From positions 1-12,837 of the forward strand of contig JAGHVA010000189.1 of the NCBI GenBank assembly GCA_018064565.1: 12,837 bases of DNA, written 5' to 3'. The position numbers were made by a program, and so were the translations under genes. The notes beneath the pieces are model-generated. The model was not told the DNA's origin. It worked only from the letters and a program-made list of their open reading frames with translations, and did no database searches. Positions 1 through 7,845 of the stretch are shown piece after piece. Source of the DNA: Candidatus Colimorpha onthohippi (GTDB lineage Bacteria > Bacteroidota > Bacteroidia > Bacteroidales > P3). Numbering within the stretch: position 1 is the stretch's first letter; each line of letters opens with the position of its first letter.

Positions 1-135
1 CTCGGCTTATCGAAAACGTTTGTTTCTTCGCAACAGTCGTTTTCTCGCCTCGGCATAGTGTAAACTGCGTTTTCCCTCTGCTCTCGGCTTATCGAAAACG
101 ATGGCAAAAATACACATTTTTTATGAAACGTTTTC
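1..135. repeat. Left-edge cluster of short direct and inverted repeats, non-coding
   Basis: The 18-base string CTCGGCTTATCGAAAACG occurs at 1-18 and again at 83-100, and its CTCGGC core recurs at 49-54. The heptamer GAAAACG (12-18, 94-100) and its complement CGTTTTC (38-44, 68-74, 129-135) form two inverted repeats, 12-44 and 68-100, each with exactly 19 bases between the arms. Read on the minus strand, the order of arms is CGTTTTC, GAAAACG, GAAAACG, CGTTTTC. No credible gene is present; the only minus frame open here would encode about 36 residues of low-complexity basic sequence. My inference is an intergenic or leader repeat of the kind scattered through Bacteroidales genomes. Function is unknown. 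Confidence 0.6.
105..112 (-). promoter_or_regulatory. Candidate Bacteroidetes -7 element pointing out of the left edge
   Basis: On the minus strand the sequence reads TATTTTTG, an exact match to the Bacteroidetes primary sigma -7 consensus TAnnTTTG. No convincing TTTG -33 element sits 19-21 bases upstream. If active, transcription would start near position 98, at the beginning of the first inverted repeat (68-100), and run into a gene beyond the left edge. The support is one short motif in an AT-rich region, so the call is tentative. Confidence 0.35.
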
Positions 136-254
136 TGGATTTTGGGTCGCCTACACCATCTATAACAATTATAAACAGATTTTCAATTAATTAATCATAC
201 CAATTAGAATCACGTCATACTTAACCACCATTATGATTCAACGACTATTTGCCG

Positions 255-1226
255 TCATCTATCTCGCCATGCGTGAAACGATTGAATGGCTTGTGCGATT
301 GAAATATCCGGCATTTGCAGTTCCGATAATGACTGTTTGTTGTCGTAGTATTCTGTAATCAACAATTGGTTCACATTATCTGTTGAAACAGATGTTGCAA
401 CATGGAAATACCTGAGTAAATCGCCAACCAACCCTCCCAAGCGACAAATCCATTTTGGCAACAAGACTATTTTTTGTCGATAGCCACACACCTTCGCTTG
501 GAGACAAAATAGTTCTTTGAACGATAAATTCTCACCAGTAGCTAAATAGCGCTGTCCATTAGTGCCTCTAACCAGTGCATTGACAACCGCCGATGCGACC
601 GCCTCTACTGCCACAAAACTCTTTCCACCTTTCGGGACAGCAACCAACCGATGACGATATCCAAACAAAAGCAATGCTCCAGATGATGGCTTTACGTCAA
701 ACGGTCCAATCATAAATCCTGGGTTAACTATCACTACATGCCAATCAGGATGATGACGAGCTGCGGAAATTAGCATATGTTCACCCTCTTCTTTACTGCG
801 AGCATAGAACGAATTGAGGAAAGGCTCCTGCATAACATTTGACTCAGACGCTGGCGACTCCAAGGTACCATATCCGATAGTGTTAGCCGTACTGACATGA
901 ACCAGAACAGATACCCCCAATGTTTCCATCAATGAGACCAACATAGCTGGCAGATTTCGGTTGACTGGAAGATAGTCTGTATATCTCAACAACGACATAT
1001 CTGTAATACCTGCGCAATTGATAATTGCATCACACCCTATCATAGCCTGCCGCAACACAGTAATGTCCCAAATAGGTTCAACTATCTGAGAGACTCTGTC
1101 AGCCTCATCTAACTGCAACGAGTTTTTACGCCGCAACAACACGGCAACCTCATGTCCTTGAACAATCAATTGTTTCAAAACATTATGGCCTAATAACCCA
1201 GAAGCACCTAATACTAAAACACGCAT
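255..1226 (-). CDS. Extended SDR NAD(P)-dependent epimerase/dehydratase family protein (DFR-like)
   Basis: A 323-residue cytosolic oxidoreductase-type protein of the extended short-chain dehydrogenase/reductase family. The N-terminus is a Rossmann nucleotide site with GxxGxxG as G7, G10 and G13. The catalytic region shows S112/T113 in VSTANT and a YxxxK motif at Y141 and K145 (YARSK). NPGFMIGP at 168-175 resembles the dihydroflavonol-4-reductase-like and sugar-nucleotide branch. Length is normal for the family and the protein appears intact. The ATG is secure because the Rossmann strand begins at residue 2 and the open frame upstream has no ATG, GTG or TTG before the preceding gene. The substrate cannot be told from sequence; a sterol-, flavonoid- or sugar-nucleotide-like substrate are all possible. 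It is the last gene in its direction, 74 bp after the T9SS repeat protein, with a strong intrinsic terminator filling that gap, so expression probably depends on read-through or an unseen promoter. Confidence 0.88.
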   Translation of the reverse strand: MRVLVLGASGLLGHNVLKQLIVQGHEVAVLLRRKNSLQLDEADRVSQIVEPIWDITVLRQAMIGCDAIINCAGITDMSLLRYTDYLPVNRNLPAMLVSLMETLGVSVLVHVSTANTIGYGTLESPASESNVMQEPFLNSFYARSKEEGEHMLISAARHHPDWHVVIVNPGFMIGPFDVKPSSGALLLFGYRHRLVAVPKGGKSFVAVEAVASAVVNALVRGTNGQRYLATGENLSFKELFCLQAKVCGYRQKIVLLPKWICRLGGLVGDLLRYFHVATSVSTDNVNQLLITEYYDNKQSLSELQMPDISIAQAIQSFHAWRDR

Positions 1227-1228
1227 AT

Positions 1229-1270
1229 AAAAAACGATAAAGGCGACGACTCTTCTTGCAAGCCGCCGCC
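1229..1270 (-). terminator. Intrinsic terminator after the T9SS repeat protein gene
   Basis: On the minus strand, a 10-bp stem (GGCGGCGGCT at 1270-1261 with AGTCGTCGCC at 1251-1242) closes a 9-base loop and is followed by TTTATCGTTTTTT (1241-1229). Two of the ten pairs are G-U wobbles in minus-strand RNA; in plus-strand RNA the same positions would be A-C mismatches, so the hairpin is strand-specific and matches the direction of the genes. It lies 30 bp past the stop codon of the upstream gene. The U-tract ends two bases before the ATG of the downstream SDR gene. Confidence 0.85.
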
Positions 1271-1300
1271 ATATAACAAGATAATAACTAATTATCTTTA

Positions 1301-4300
1301 CTACTTCATCACAACAACTCTATGCGCCTTGGAGCGACCAACTTGCACCATATAAACACCCGTGTGTGGCATTGTAAAATGAGATTCCTCCGTACAAATG
1401 CCATTGCAAACCAAACGTCCTACCATATCAAATATGCGAACCTTGCTTGACTCAGCACCACGTACTACAATGTCTTTATCTTTCACATGGATATCATACT
1501 GCTCCGCAACAATATCATCGATGCCTACATTTCTCTCAAATATAGCCATATACTGGCGGTTTTGATCTACAACAATCTCACGCTCTGCAATTGTACTGCC
1601 ATCGCTCCAACGCACAAAATGATAACCAGCGTTTGCCAGAGCACGGATTGTGATTACCGTGTTGCGGGCATAACGTCCTGAACCAAACACAGATCCCATA
1701 CTTGGGTTGTTGACTGACAATATGACCGAAAAAGAGTCAACAACCGTTGGAGGAGTAGGAGTCTCAGGTGCACTGAACTCCGCTTGAATATTCATATTAC
1801 CTGTTACACGATATTGCAACGGATTTTCGTTGGTATTTGTTGACGACCAACGGGTAAATACCCCGCCATTACAAGTAACCGCATATAATGTAGCATAAGC
1901 ATTTTCGGGGAACACGCCAGACCCGTACGCCAAACCGTAATAGTCATTGCTGGACGTTACCGTTAATGTATAGTATGTAACTGACCCTGTACGGGCGAAA
2001 TTAGCATAATAAGTAGCATGGTCGGTAACAGTGATTGTCCTAACCGCATGGGTATCGCCATCGCTCCAATTCACAAACTGATAGCCCGAGTTGGGTGTGG
2101 CAGAAAGTGAAACTTGACTACCATATAAATACTGACCTGAGCCTGTAACTGTACCCATCGTTGCAACATTTGCCAAAGCATAAATAGTGTATTTTGTAGT
2201 GGTGGGATTGGCAGGTTGGGTAGCAAAGATAGCCACCAATGATATGTTGCTTGTAACTGTAAACGTGTATGGGTTAGATGTAACGCCATTGCTCCAACGC
2301 ACAAAGCGGTATCCACTATCAGCGGTGGCAGTAATCGTTACTTCTGTTCCTTCAACATAGCGGGCAGTGCCGTCCAAAATACCAGACACCCTTCCCATCG
2401 TATCGCTCATACTGACAACCGACACAGTATATACTGTTGGGTCAACGGCTGAAGAAACAAAATTAGCAACCAAAGCGACATTCTCAGTAGCAAAGAAACG
2501 TCGAACTTGCTCTGTGCTACCATCGCTCCAATTAAAGAAACGGTAGCCTTCGTTAGCGATTGGTGTTAGAACCACAGGATCATTTTCCGCATAAGTGCCA
2601 CTACCTTGAACCGAACCCCGACTATTGTCATTAGCCAAAGCTACAATCACGAACGTATTGGCAGAACTCGGTGTCGCATTCGCAAATTGAGCCATAAAAC
2701 TAGTATCCTGATTGATGATTATCTGCCGCGGATTTTCAGTGTTTCCATCACTCCATTGAGAGAACACGAAACCTGCGTTTGCGAAGGCGTAAATCCAAAC
2801 AGCAGTACCCGCCTGATAGGTTCCTGCACCAAATAGTTGCCCCATAATCATACCGTTGGACGAGAGTGTGAGAGTATACGACTCCGACTGTGGACCAGAT
2901 ATTGGGGTAAAATTGGCTTGCAGCGACACATTAGAAGTAACCGTAATTGTCCGTGGATTGGAAGTGTTACCATCGCTCCAACTGGCAAATTGATAACCTG
3001 GATTTGCTGTGGCAGTCAATACCACCTGAGAGTTTGCATCAAACGGGTTGGTACCATCCATAGTGACGTAACCAAACAAGTCGTTATTGACTGATACCGT
3101 AACGTCAAAACGTTCGATTGCAAATGTGGCAGTATAAGTAACATCCGAATCTGGAATTGTTATAGTACGGCGAGCATTGATATCGCCATCATTCCAGCAA
3201 ACAAATCGATAGCCATTGTTAGGCGTAGCACTAATGGTTTGCTGTGTGCCTTCAAGATACGAACCGCTACCTGAAACGACGCCCATACTCTCATCAGCAG
3301 AAACGACCGTAACCGTCCTTGTAGGATTGGCGGCAAAGTTTGCTGTATATGTTGCATTGGTCGTAACCGTAACATTACGGGATGCCGTAGTTACGCCATC
3401 GTTCCAATCCACAAAATGATAACCTGCATTGGCAGTGGCTGTAAGAAGGGCCGTGGCGCCCTCGTTGTAGGTGCCACCACCTGTTACTGAGCCCATAGAA
3501 TTATCATTGACAGCAGCCGTAATAGTGTATTGCTGCACAGGAGGGGCTGGGGCAGAACTTGTAGTTAAGCGGATATTTGCGCGTTTGCTTGTCCGAGTAC
3601 ACATCTCCGAAGTCCCCGAAAAATACTTGTATATTGCCGAATTAGATACTTCCGAATATAGAAAACGGTAGTCGTACGAAATAGACGTATTGGGACGCTC
3701 AACCAAGATAACCAAATTCTGCCCAGAGGCTGGATTATATGCAAATGGCTGAGTAAGGGTAATATCCGTCCAACTGCCATAGGTAAACGTAGTGGAGCCA
3801 TCGTAAACCAGTGTCATTGACGCACGACTGATTGTATCATAATCTGACGAGAAAGATGACTTTGATGTGGTAGCCATATAAATCTTAAAGCTGGGCGTAA
3901 AATTAGGCCCATTGCCTTGATTACCCCAACCACAATAATTATATGCTAATTTTGTGATACTTTGGGCAGACGTAATACCAGCAGTCATAAGTTCAGCACG
4001 CGTGTAAATACACCAAGACGCACCATAAGTTTTGTTCCCACGGGTGTACATGGGAGTTAATGGCCCATTTTCAGAACCGCCTCCAATAGTAGCCTGACTC
4101 TCGGTACCAGGAGTGTTACCCGACTTTTTAGTTACACTCACATTATCAATACCTATGTTGGTACTTGAATAGCCATCAGTCGTTATTTTCAACTTAATAC
4201 AATATTGTGCGTTTGTCAAATAAAACGAATATTGAGATAAGTCGCAAACAGCTTCAGCGAAACTGGACGACCTCGTAACCTCTGACAATTGGGTAAAATC

Positions 4301-4753
4301 CGTTTCCATCAGTGCCAAACCGTATCCGATGATGATTTTTGCGCCCGAAGTAGAGGACTCCTTATGATTAAATTTCAAAACCAAATTGGACAAACTTTCC
4401 GAAAATACAGGCAATGAGATAATCATTGCTTTTGTTGTACTACTTTTGATAAACAATCCCTTGCCACTCATGACGTAATTGGAATATGTTGTCAAAAAAG
4501 CTGCTGGAATTGCATTACGAGAACTGCGATTTATCCCATTGAATATCCATCCCGACGGCATATACGGAGCCATCTCAGATGCATCTCCATACCAACTTGG
4601 CGCAGTATTATCGCCTGAGATATAAAGATGGCGTCCAGAATTGTCTGTATAACTATCAAAATTCTCTGTGTAAGGAACAGATTGTTGCGCACACAGATTC
4701 AGCGGAACAAATAATACTACCAACCACAAAAAAGAAAATAAACATTTTTTCAT
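1301..4753 (-). CDS. T9SS-exported surface protein with choice-of-anchor-J-like domain and nine InlB-like B-repeats
   Basis: A 1150-residue secreted protein. The order is: signal peptide (residues 1 to about 22, MKK then a hydrophobic core, ending NLCAQ); a choice-of-anchor-J-like jelly-roll module (about 27-210, with the PYTENFDSY entry); a second beta-rich module (about 220-398) of a type common in Bacteroidales secreted proteins; nine repeats of about 74 residues (406-1074) with the G-Y-x-F-x-x-W-S/N-D-G core of divergent InlB/Listeria-Bacteroides B-repeats; and a T9SS type A sorting domain (1075-1150, with VRIFDMVGRLV and TGVYMVQVG). Family knowledge implies Sec export, then T9SS translocation and cleavage of the sorting domain for surface attachment or release. 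I chose the ATG at 4753 because it directly opens the signal peptide; an in-frame GTG 30 bases upstream would add ten unsuitable residues. The gene has its own promoter and terminator. No catalytic domain is evident, so an adhesin or binding role is only inferred. Confidence 0.88.
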   Translation of the reverse strand: MKKCLFSFLWLVVLFVPLNLCAQQSVPYTENFDSYTDNSGRHLYISGDNTAPSWYGDASEMAPYMPSGWIFNGINRSSRNAIPAAFLTTYSNYVMSGKGLFIKSSTTKAMIISLPVFSESLSNLVLKFNHKESSTSGAKIIIGYGLALMETDFTQLSEVTRSSSFAEAVCDLSQYSFYLTNAQYCIKLKITTDGYSSTNIGIDNVSVTKKSGNTPGTESQATIGGGSENGPLTPMYTRGNKTYGASWCIYTRAELMTAGITSAQSITKLAYNYCGWGNQGNGPNFTPSFKIYMATTSKSSFSSDYDTISRASMTLVYDGSTTFTYGSWTDITLTQPFAYNPASGQNLVILVERPNTSISYDYRFLYSEVSNSAIYKYFSGTSEMCTRTSKRANIRLTTSSAPAPPVQQYTITAAVNDNSMGSVTGGGTYNEGATALLTATANAGYHFVDWNDGVTTASRNVTVTTNATYTANFAANPTRTVTVVSADESMGVVSGSGSYLEGTQQTISATPNNGYRFVCWNDGDINARRTITIPDSDVTYTATFAIERFDVTVSVNNDLFGYVTMDGTNPFDANSQVVLTATANPGYQFASWSDGNTSNPRTITVTSNVSLQANFTPISGPQSESYTLTLSSNGMIMGQLFGAGTYQAGTAVWIYAFANAGFVFSQWSDGNTENPRQIIINQDTSFMAQFANATPSSANTFVIVALANDNSRGSVQGSGTYAENDPVVLTPIANEGYRFFNWSDGSTEQVRRFFATENVALVANFVSSAVDPTVYTVSVVSMSDTMGRVSGILDGTARYVEGTEVTITATADSGYRFVRWSNGVTSNPYTFTVTSNISLVAIFATQPANPTTTKYTIYALANVATMGTVTGSGQYLYGSQVSLSATPNSGYQFVNWSDGDTHAVRTITVTDHATYYANFARTGSVTYYTLTVTSSNDYYGLAYGSGVFPENAYATLYAVTCNGGVFTRWSSTNTNENPLQYRVTGNMNIQAEFSAPETPTPPTVVDSFSVILSVNNPSMGSVFGSGRYARNTVITIRALANAGYHFVRWSDGSTIAEREIVVDQNRQYMAIFERNVGIDDIVAEQYDIHVKDKDIVVRGAESSKVRIFDMVGRLVCNGICTEESHFTMPHTGVYMVQVGRSKAHRVVVMK
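1532..3538 (-). repeat. Nine tandem InlB-like B-repeat units within the secreted protein gene
   Basis: About 2.0 kb encodes nine head-to-tail protein repeats of roughly 66-79 residues. Each starts with a Y-T-I/V-x-V strand, then D/N-x-S-M-G-x-V-x-G-S-G-x-Y, a T-A-x-A/P-N-x-G-Y-x-F-x-x-W-S-D-G core, and an N-x-x-Y-x-A-x-F end. The seventh to ninth bases of the W-S-D-G codons give recurring CCATCGCTCCA strings on the plus strand. Units are clearly diverged from one another. The eighth is the least canonical: it has RWSSTNTNEN where the others have W-S/N-D/N-G. Interunit linkers often carry Pro and Thr/Ser. Such repeats usually act as stalks or spacers. Confidence 0.85.
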
Positions 4754-4832
4754 AATATAAAATATTAATTCACTATAAGACACATAAATATAAAGTCAAG
4801 CCGATTGATTCACATACATGTGAAACCAACCG

Positions 4833-4863
4833 CAAATATACGTTTTTTCTAAAAAAAACCAAA
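4833..4863 (-). promoter_or_regulatory. Bacteroidetes-type promoter for the T9SS repeat protein gene
   Basis: On the minus strand a -33 element TTTG (4863-4860) and a -7 element TATATTTG (4840-4833) are separated by 19 bases. Both match the Bacteroidetes consensus exactly with standard spacing. Transcription would start near 4826, giving a leader of about 70 bases before the ATG at 4753. The site lies in the gap between the LptF/G-family gene and the repeat protein gene, so the latter is probably an independent unit. Confidence 0.75.
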
Positions 4864-4870
4864 ATAGACA

Positions 4871-4918
4871 AAAAAAAACAGTAATAAACTAACTGCAATG
4901 CGCAATTAGCGCTGCCTA
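4871..4918 (-). terminator. Possible weak terminator after the LptF/G-family gene
   Basis: Overlapping the permease stop codon, minus-strand RNA can fold GCGC-TAATT-GCGC (4912-4900), extended by GCA/TGC around a two-base bulge. Next comes a short CAGT/ACTG inverted repeat (4895-4879) directly followed by nine T residues (4879-4871 region). Each hairpin is weak on its own, but their position between two apparent transcription units and the T-run make a terminator plausible. Confidence 0.35.
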
Positions 4919-6339
4919 AAAGCACGCCATTTGGATAGAACTGAGCCAACTTTCCGTTGCCATACAGAGCCATCGAACAAGGAAGAATCCGTCGTAGCTT
5001 TTAGCGTTAAAAATATGCCAATCGGCAAAAAAGCAATCGATGAATACCACATACCGACAGGGCCCACGGCTCCCTCTCGAACCATTTTTTCAGATATCAT
5101 ACCGATAACATAGTAGATAACAAAAAAGATTACAGACGCAACCAGCGGCAACCCCAACCCACCTTTGCGCACGATAGATCCGAACGGAGCACCAATAAGA
5201 AACAGCAGCAGGCAAGCCAGAGACAACGTATATTTGCGTTGCCACTCTACATGAAACCTATTGATGTACGTTTGGTCGCCAACCAACGTCTCCGCATAAA
5301 GTTCTGCGTCGGATGCTGCCATTTTAGCAGTTGCCAATGCTGTAGAAAGCACTTGTTGCTGTCTGGTAGCATCTTTAGCTTGCAACCGTTCAGCGATAGG
5401 CCTAACCTTGGACGGACGCACACTATCACACTTACTTCTATACAACCGATATGTACGCAATTTGTACGACAGATTCGCTATATACTCAACGCAACGAGAA
5501 TCATAATTCTCATTTAATCGTTTCACTGTTGTATCAAGTTGATAGACATTCATCATCTGATAATTACCCTGATACACATCATCGTCAGATTTAGCAAAGG
5601 CAAATGAAGAGATATCAAACGAGAGTTCCTGTTTTTCAAATCCGATACGCGTAAGCGGGCGGCTTTCGTAATCCGCCCCACCCATAGGTTCGCTGTATGT
5701 ATAACCCTCATATAATGTAAAAACCAAATACCTATCGTCTGGCGTTGACTGCATTACGCCTCTATCTGCCACGACAATATTAGTGTTGTCCAGACCTTGC
5801 GAATGGTCGTAGATAATCACATCACGCAATGTACGGTCATCGTCATCCTTCTGGTTTGCTCTAATTACATACCCATCAATTTCGGTATAATACTGACTTG
5901 GGCGGATATTGACAGCGGGTTTTTTGCGTGTGATGTCATAGAGTGTCATCTTGTATTTCAACATCGCAGTAGGCATGACATTATTGGCAAAATAGAAAGC
6001 CACACCAGTAAGCAGCAATGCAACCACAGCCATCGGAACCATAATGCGACGCACTGAAACACCGCTTGCCTTCATAGCAATCAACTCGTATTTCTCACCA
6101 AAATTACCCATTGTCATAATAGAGGCAAAAAGTACGGAGATTGGCAATGCCATCGGGACAAACGTAGCCGAAGCATACAACAATAACTCCGCTATTACAG
6201 CAAAATCCAACCCTTTCCCCACCAAATCATCGATATATTTCCACACAAACTGCATAAGCAGCACGAAGACCGCTATAACAAATGTCAACACCAGCGGTCC
6301 CACAAAGGAACGTAATATCAACTGATCCAGCTTTTTCAA
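4906..6339 (-). CDS. LptF/LptG (YjgP/YjgQ) family LPS-transport permease
   Basis: A 477-residue inner-membrane protein of the LptF/LptG family, the transmembrane half of the LptB2FG ABC transporter that extracts lipopolysaccharide from the inner membrane. It shows the family layout: three N-terminal membrane segments (about 11-34, 46-78 and 100-122), a large periplasmic domain (about 125-365), and three C-terminal segments (about 371-386, 395-416 and 428-446). The signature GAPFGSIVRKGGLGLP (383-398 region) is typical. I cannot assign LptF versus LptG, so no symbol is given. The start is TTG at 6339: MKKLD immediately before the first membrane helix matches relatives, and no ATG or GTG lies between it and the upstream in-frame stop. 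It follows rseP by 60 bp and ends the envelope gene cluster. Confidence 0.9.
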   Translation of the reverse strand: MKKLDQLILRSFVGPLVLTFVIAVFVLLMQFVWKYIDDLVGKGLDFAVIAELLLYASATFVPMALPISVLFASIMTMGNFGEKYELIAMKASGVSVRRIMVPMAVVALLLTGVAFYFANNVMPTAMLKYKMTLYDITRKKPAVNIRPSQYYTEIDGYVIRANQKDDDDRTLRDVIIYDHSQGLDNTNIVVADRGVMQSTPDDRYLVFTLYEGYTYSEPMGGADYESRPLTRIGFEKQELSFDISSFAFAKSDDDVYQGNYQMMNVYQLDTTVKRLNENYDSRCVEYIANLSYKLRTYRLYRSKCDSVRPSKVRPIAERLQAKDATRQQQVLSTALATAKMAASDAELYAETLVGDQTYINRFHVEWQRKYTLSLACLLLFLIGAPFGSIVRKGGLGLPLVASVIFFVIYYVIGMISEKMVREGAVGPVGMWYSSIAFLPIGIFLTLKATTDSSLFDGSVWQRKVGSVLSKWRAFRQR

Positions 6340-6399
6340 GAGATGTCTAATGAACTGCTGAAAGTTACTGAACTATAAAAATCTCAAATAATGATATTG

Positions 6400-7815
6400 T
6401 TAAAACCAACCACGAATCAAGCGCCACACATCGTTGCCATTAGCTAACAACAATAACAACATCAGCAATATAAATCCAACTGTATTGGCACGTTCAATCA
6501 CTTTATCTGACACCTTACGGTGCGTAATAATTTCCCAAATGGTGAACACAATATATGCTCCATCAAGACCTGGAATAGGGATAATGTTCATAAAAGCCAA
6601 AATAACCGCCAGCAAAGCTGTTATCTCCCAAAACGATTGCCAATCCCAATATTTAGGGAAAATGCTTCCCATCGTAATAAACCCACCCAAACTTTGAGTG
6701 CCACCCTTGGTAAAGAGTATCTTGAGCGAAGAGACATATTCTACAAGGGTTTTCCAGCCATACTTAACACCCTCACCTACCGCTTGGAATAGGTTATAAT
6801 CCACATGACTCACTTGGAAGACCTCGTTTGCAGATTTGAGCTGAACGCCCATCTTACCATCACTCGGCAATTGCATAGCAATTTCAACATAAACCAAACT
6901 ATCGGCATGAGTCCGATACAACCCCACACAAATATCATTACCTGCCTTTTCTTGCAATGCTGTGCTTATCTCACTATAACATGTCATAGGTATTCCATCC
7001 AACGATACTACACTATCTCCCACCATGATGCCTGCATCCTTTGCTGGGGACCCTGGCACAAAATCCTTGACCACAAAAGGCATGCGGATATTGGTAATTA
7101 AGCCATGCGGCTGTTCCTTGTTGACACGCTCTGTAATATTGCTATTCGACATGTCAATATTCACTATACTATCCCCTCTTTTAAGAGCAACACTATTGGG
7201 TTTGTCCACCAATAACTTGCGCTGCGCATCCGAACAATTGTCAACAGAATCGCCATCAATAGTATAGATGATATCTCCATTTTGAAAACCCTCGTCCAAG
7301 AGTATTTGATCATACTCATATCCCAACGTGGCATTTTGCATTGGCAACTCATCTTTGCCCCAATGGGCAAACACAAAAGAATAAATAAGCAATGCCGATA
7401 AAAAGTTTACCAACACTCCTCCACTGATAATACAAAGACGTTGCCACGCTGGTTTAGTACGATACTCCCACGGTTGTGGAACTTCAGGCAATTCGTCAGC
7501 CTTTTTATTCTCATCCACCATACCCGCTATATCGCAATAGCCTCCCAACGGCAACCAACCAATACCCCACAAGGTGTTATTCTTATCGGATTCGGACAAA
7601 TTTTTCTCATCCCATTCTTCAGGAGTATTGACATTGAAAAATAGGAAATGCCATTTCCCATTAAACTTTTTTGCCTTAAAAATTGAGAATCCCCAATTAA
7701 AAAAAAGATAGAACCTACGGACACGAGTCTTGAATAATTTAGCAAAACAAAGATGACCCAATTCGTGAGTAACTACCAATAAAGATAAACTAAGTAAGAG
7801 TGCTAAAACCTTCAT
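6400..7815 (-). CDS. rseP: RseP-family site-2 zinc metalloprotease (M50)
   Basis: A 471-residue intramembrane protease. The zinc and catalytic motif HELGH lies at 17-21 in the first membrane segment, and the third metal ligand is D418 in NIIPIPGLDG. GGY at 91-93 and the GGVLVNF segment (132-138) are further family marks. Two periplasmic PDZ domains are visible at about 165-235 and 246-325 (the second with GSPAKDAGIMVGDSV). In E. coli RseP cleaves anti-sigma factor RseA and remnant signal peptides; the target in this lineage is not evident here. The usual LDGG motif reads LDGA. An extension of roughly 40 residues between HELGH and the PDZ region (about 62-120) is rich in charged residues, as in other Bacteroidota members. 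It starts with ATG 30 bp after dxr, the classic dxr-rseP pairing. Confidence 0.94.
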   Translation of the reverse strand: MKVLALLLSLSLLVVTHELGHLCFAKLFKTRVRRFYLFFNWGFSIFKAKKFNGKWHFLFFNVNTPEEWDEKNLSESDKNNTLWGIGWLPLGGYCDIAGMVDENKKADELPEVPQPWEYRTKPAWQRLCIISGGVLVNFLSALLIYSFVFAHWGKDELPMQNATLGYEYDQILLDEGFQNGDIIYTIDGDSVDNCSDAQRKLLVDKPNSVALKRGDSIVNIDMSNSNITERVNKEQPHGLITNIRMPFVVKDFVPGSPAKDAGIMVGDSVVSLDGIPMTCYSEISTALQEKAGNDICVGLYRTHADSLVYVEIAMQLPSDGKMGVQLKSANEVFQVSHVDYNLFQAVGEGVKYGWKTLVEYVSSLKILFTKGGTQSLGGFITMGSIFPKYWDWQSFWEITALLAVILAFMNIIPIPGLDGAYIVFTIWEIITHRKVSDKVIERANTVGFILLMLLLLLANGNDVWRLIRGWF

Positions 7816-7845
7816 ATCAATATATACAATTTTATTCCACAGTAA

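Noticed and set aside
187..231. Minus-strand 14-codon frame reading MVVKYDVILIG after the SDR stop
   Set aside because: It resembles the first strand of a Rossmann fold but lacks the glycine motif and stops at once; chance similarity or a remnant too short to call.
192..238. Inverted repeat AATCATA/TATGATT after the SDR gene as a terminator
   Set aside because: Arms are seven AT-rich bases separated by 33 bases and no U-tract follows.
2071..3801. Several open frames on both strands inside the B-repeat gene
   Set aside because: The repetitive coding sequence leaves other frames open; their translations show no independent family features.
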